From contig JACCZO010000485.1 in assembly GCA_013695925.1 (NCBI GenBank), positions 1 through 13,200 on the forward strand: a DNA stretch of 13,200 bases, given 5' to 3'. Position 1 is the stretch's first letter. Each line of letters opens with the position of its first letter. This document shows positions 12,463 through 13,200 of this stretch, in pieces. A program made the translations under genes and the position numbers. Under the pieces are notes generated by a model, which had not been told where the DNA came from, ran no database searches, and saw only the letters and a program-made list of their open reading frames with translations. The DNA comes from Chthoniobacterales bacterium. GTDB lineage: Bacteria > Verrucomicrobiota > Verrucomicrobiia > Chthoniobacterales > UBA10450.

Positions 12463-13200
12463 CTACCACCGCGGGACCGGTACGCCGGTCTCGGCGTACG
12501 CCGCGTCGGAATAACCCAATCTTTCCAGCACCGGGGCGAAGACCCGATCGAGTTCCCGGATGGTTTCCGCCTGCAGTTTTTCCCGGTGATCGCCCGGCGT
12601 GACCTTGCGCTTGTGCGACCAGACGTCTTCCTCGCCCGCCGCGACGCTGTTGGCGTGGCGCTCGGTCACGATGGCCCGCGTCTCCTCCGGATCTTTCAGA
12701 TCGAAAGCGCCAGTGACTTTTTCCAGCCAGGAAGGAAACGAAAGTACCATTTCTTCGTAGGAGACGGCCGTGGTGTTGGGACGCGCGAGCAATTCATCGA
12801 GATAGCGCTGGTAACGATCGAGCACGGTCCCGACATACTTTTTGTAACGGGAACCGATCCCGTAATCGCCGCGGTAATCGTAAAAGGGCGCGCTCACCAT
12901 ATCGAGCACGAAGCGATCGATCCCGGCCTCCGCCACTTCTTTCCGGTAACCGGTCTGGGCCTCGATCTCACCCGCGTGCATGTAGCAGTAGGAGAAAAAC
13001 ATCGAGACCAGGACATCGCGCGGGTCGCGCAGATGCAGAATGACACTCGCCTTGTCCAGCGCCTTGCTCGGAACAAAAAAACGAATCGGCCCGAAACAGC
13101 CGCGCTTCATCGCGAGAAAATCCTCCCCGGCAAACATTCGTTCAAAAGGAAGCTCGGATTTGTTCGGCGAATAAAAGCGAATCCGGTTCAGCTCGCAGAT
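12463..13200 (-). CDS. Sulfotransferase-domain protein (5' end outside the window)
   Basis: The open frame runs from the right edge of the window to TAG at 12463-12465: 245 residues are visible and no start is required inside. The segment VILHLRDPRDVLVSMFFSYC is the 3'-phosphate-binding site of PAPS-dependent sulfotransferases (RDPRDxxxS). AVSYEEMVLSFPSWLEKV matches the following conserved helix region, and near the C-terminus SHKRKVTPGDHREKL corresponds to the RKG-like PAPS-binding loop, with a terminal LDRVFAPVLERLGY helix typical of the family. The 5'-phosphosulfate loop must lie beyond the window. The acceptor is unknown; carbohydrate or lipid sulfation is usual for bacterial members. An ATG at 13137 is internal, since the upstream codons remain protein-like (ELNRIRFYSPNKSELPFER). 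Confidence 0.88.
   Translation of the reverse strand: MCELNRIRFYSPNKSELPFERMFAGEDFLAMKRGCFGPIRFFVPSKALDKASVILHLRDPRDVLVSMFFSYCYMHAGEIEAQTGYRKEVAEAGIDRFVLDMVSAPFYDYRGDYGIGSRYKKYVGTVLDRYQRYLDELLARPNTTAVSYEEMVLSFPSWLEKVTGAFDLKDPEETRAIVTERHANSVAAGEEDVWSHKRKVTPGDHREKLQAETIRELDRVFAPVLERLGYSDAAYAETGVPVPRW

Noticed and set aside
1..13200. CRISPR array, tRNA, rRNA or intact transposase gene
   Set aside because: No regularly spaced direct repeats, no cloverleaf or rRNA-like conserved sequence, and no transposase motif was found on either strand by reading.

Overview
The window is a GC-rich (roughly 60 %) bacterial chromosomal segment. Gene content suggests a soil-type Verrucomicrobiota or close relative: a secreted delta-60 repeat protein, weak or absent Shine-Dalgarno sequences before most starts, a long eukaryote-like DeoC, and GC-rich interspersed repeats between genes. 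This assignment is an inference; no rRNA or marker gene is present.

Left part (1-9,323), housekeeping. A minus-strand pair encodes a beta-hydroxyacid dehydrogenase-like reductase and an HTH plus metallo-beta-lactamase fusion protein (87-1796). Next comes a secreted seven-repeat delta-60 protein (1983-3347). A 317-bp non-coding element with 24-bp terminal inverted repeats, flanked by TA inside CTAG, sits 27-30 bp upstream of it (3377-3693) and looks like an IS630/Tc1-type MITE. Then follow lipB and ruvC, overlapping by 4 nt (3797-4983), a 336-bp gap holding a decayed copy of the MITE core, and a plus-strand pair (DUF1003 membrane protein, GNAT acetyltransferase; 5320-6478). Converging on these are terC, deoC and yjbQ on the minus strand (6496-8752). 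Divergent from yjbQ is a CtlX-type amidinotransferase-fold hydrolase (9081-10001).

Right part (about 10,000-12,400), a decayed defence and toxin-antitoxin island. On the minus strand, in transcription order, are: a 5' fragment of a VapB-type antitoxin fused to an internal fragment of hsdR (type I restriction subunit) that is interrupted by two foreign stretches of about 80 bp and truncated; an intact Panacea-domain protein; a 114-aa protein that appears to join the N-half of a Panacea-partner-like protein to a DUF6883-like tail; and an intact DUF4926 protein. The last three are tightly coupled (3-nt gap, then ATGA overlap) and form the most interesting unit: a possible hybrid toxin-antitoxin operon. 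A further coding relic may lie just downstream.

The window ends inside a sulfotransferase gene on the minus strand (12463-13200, 5' end outside). No tRNA, rRNA, CRISPR array or intact transposase gene was seen.
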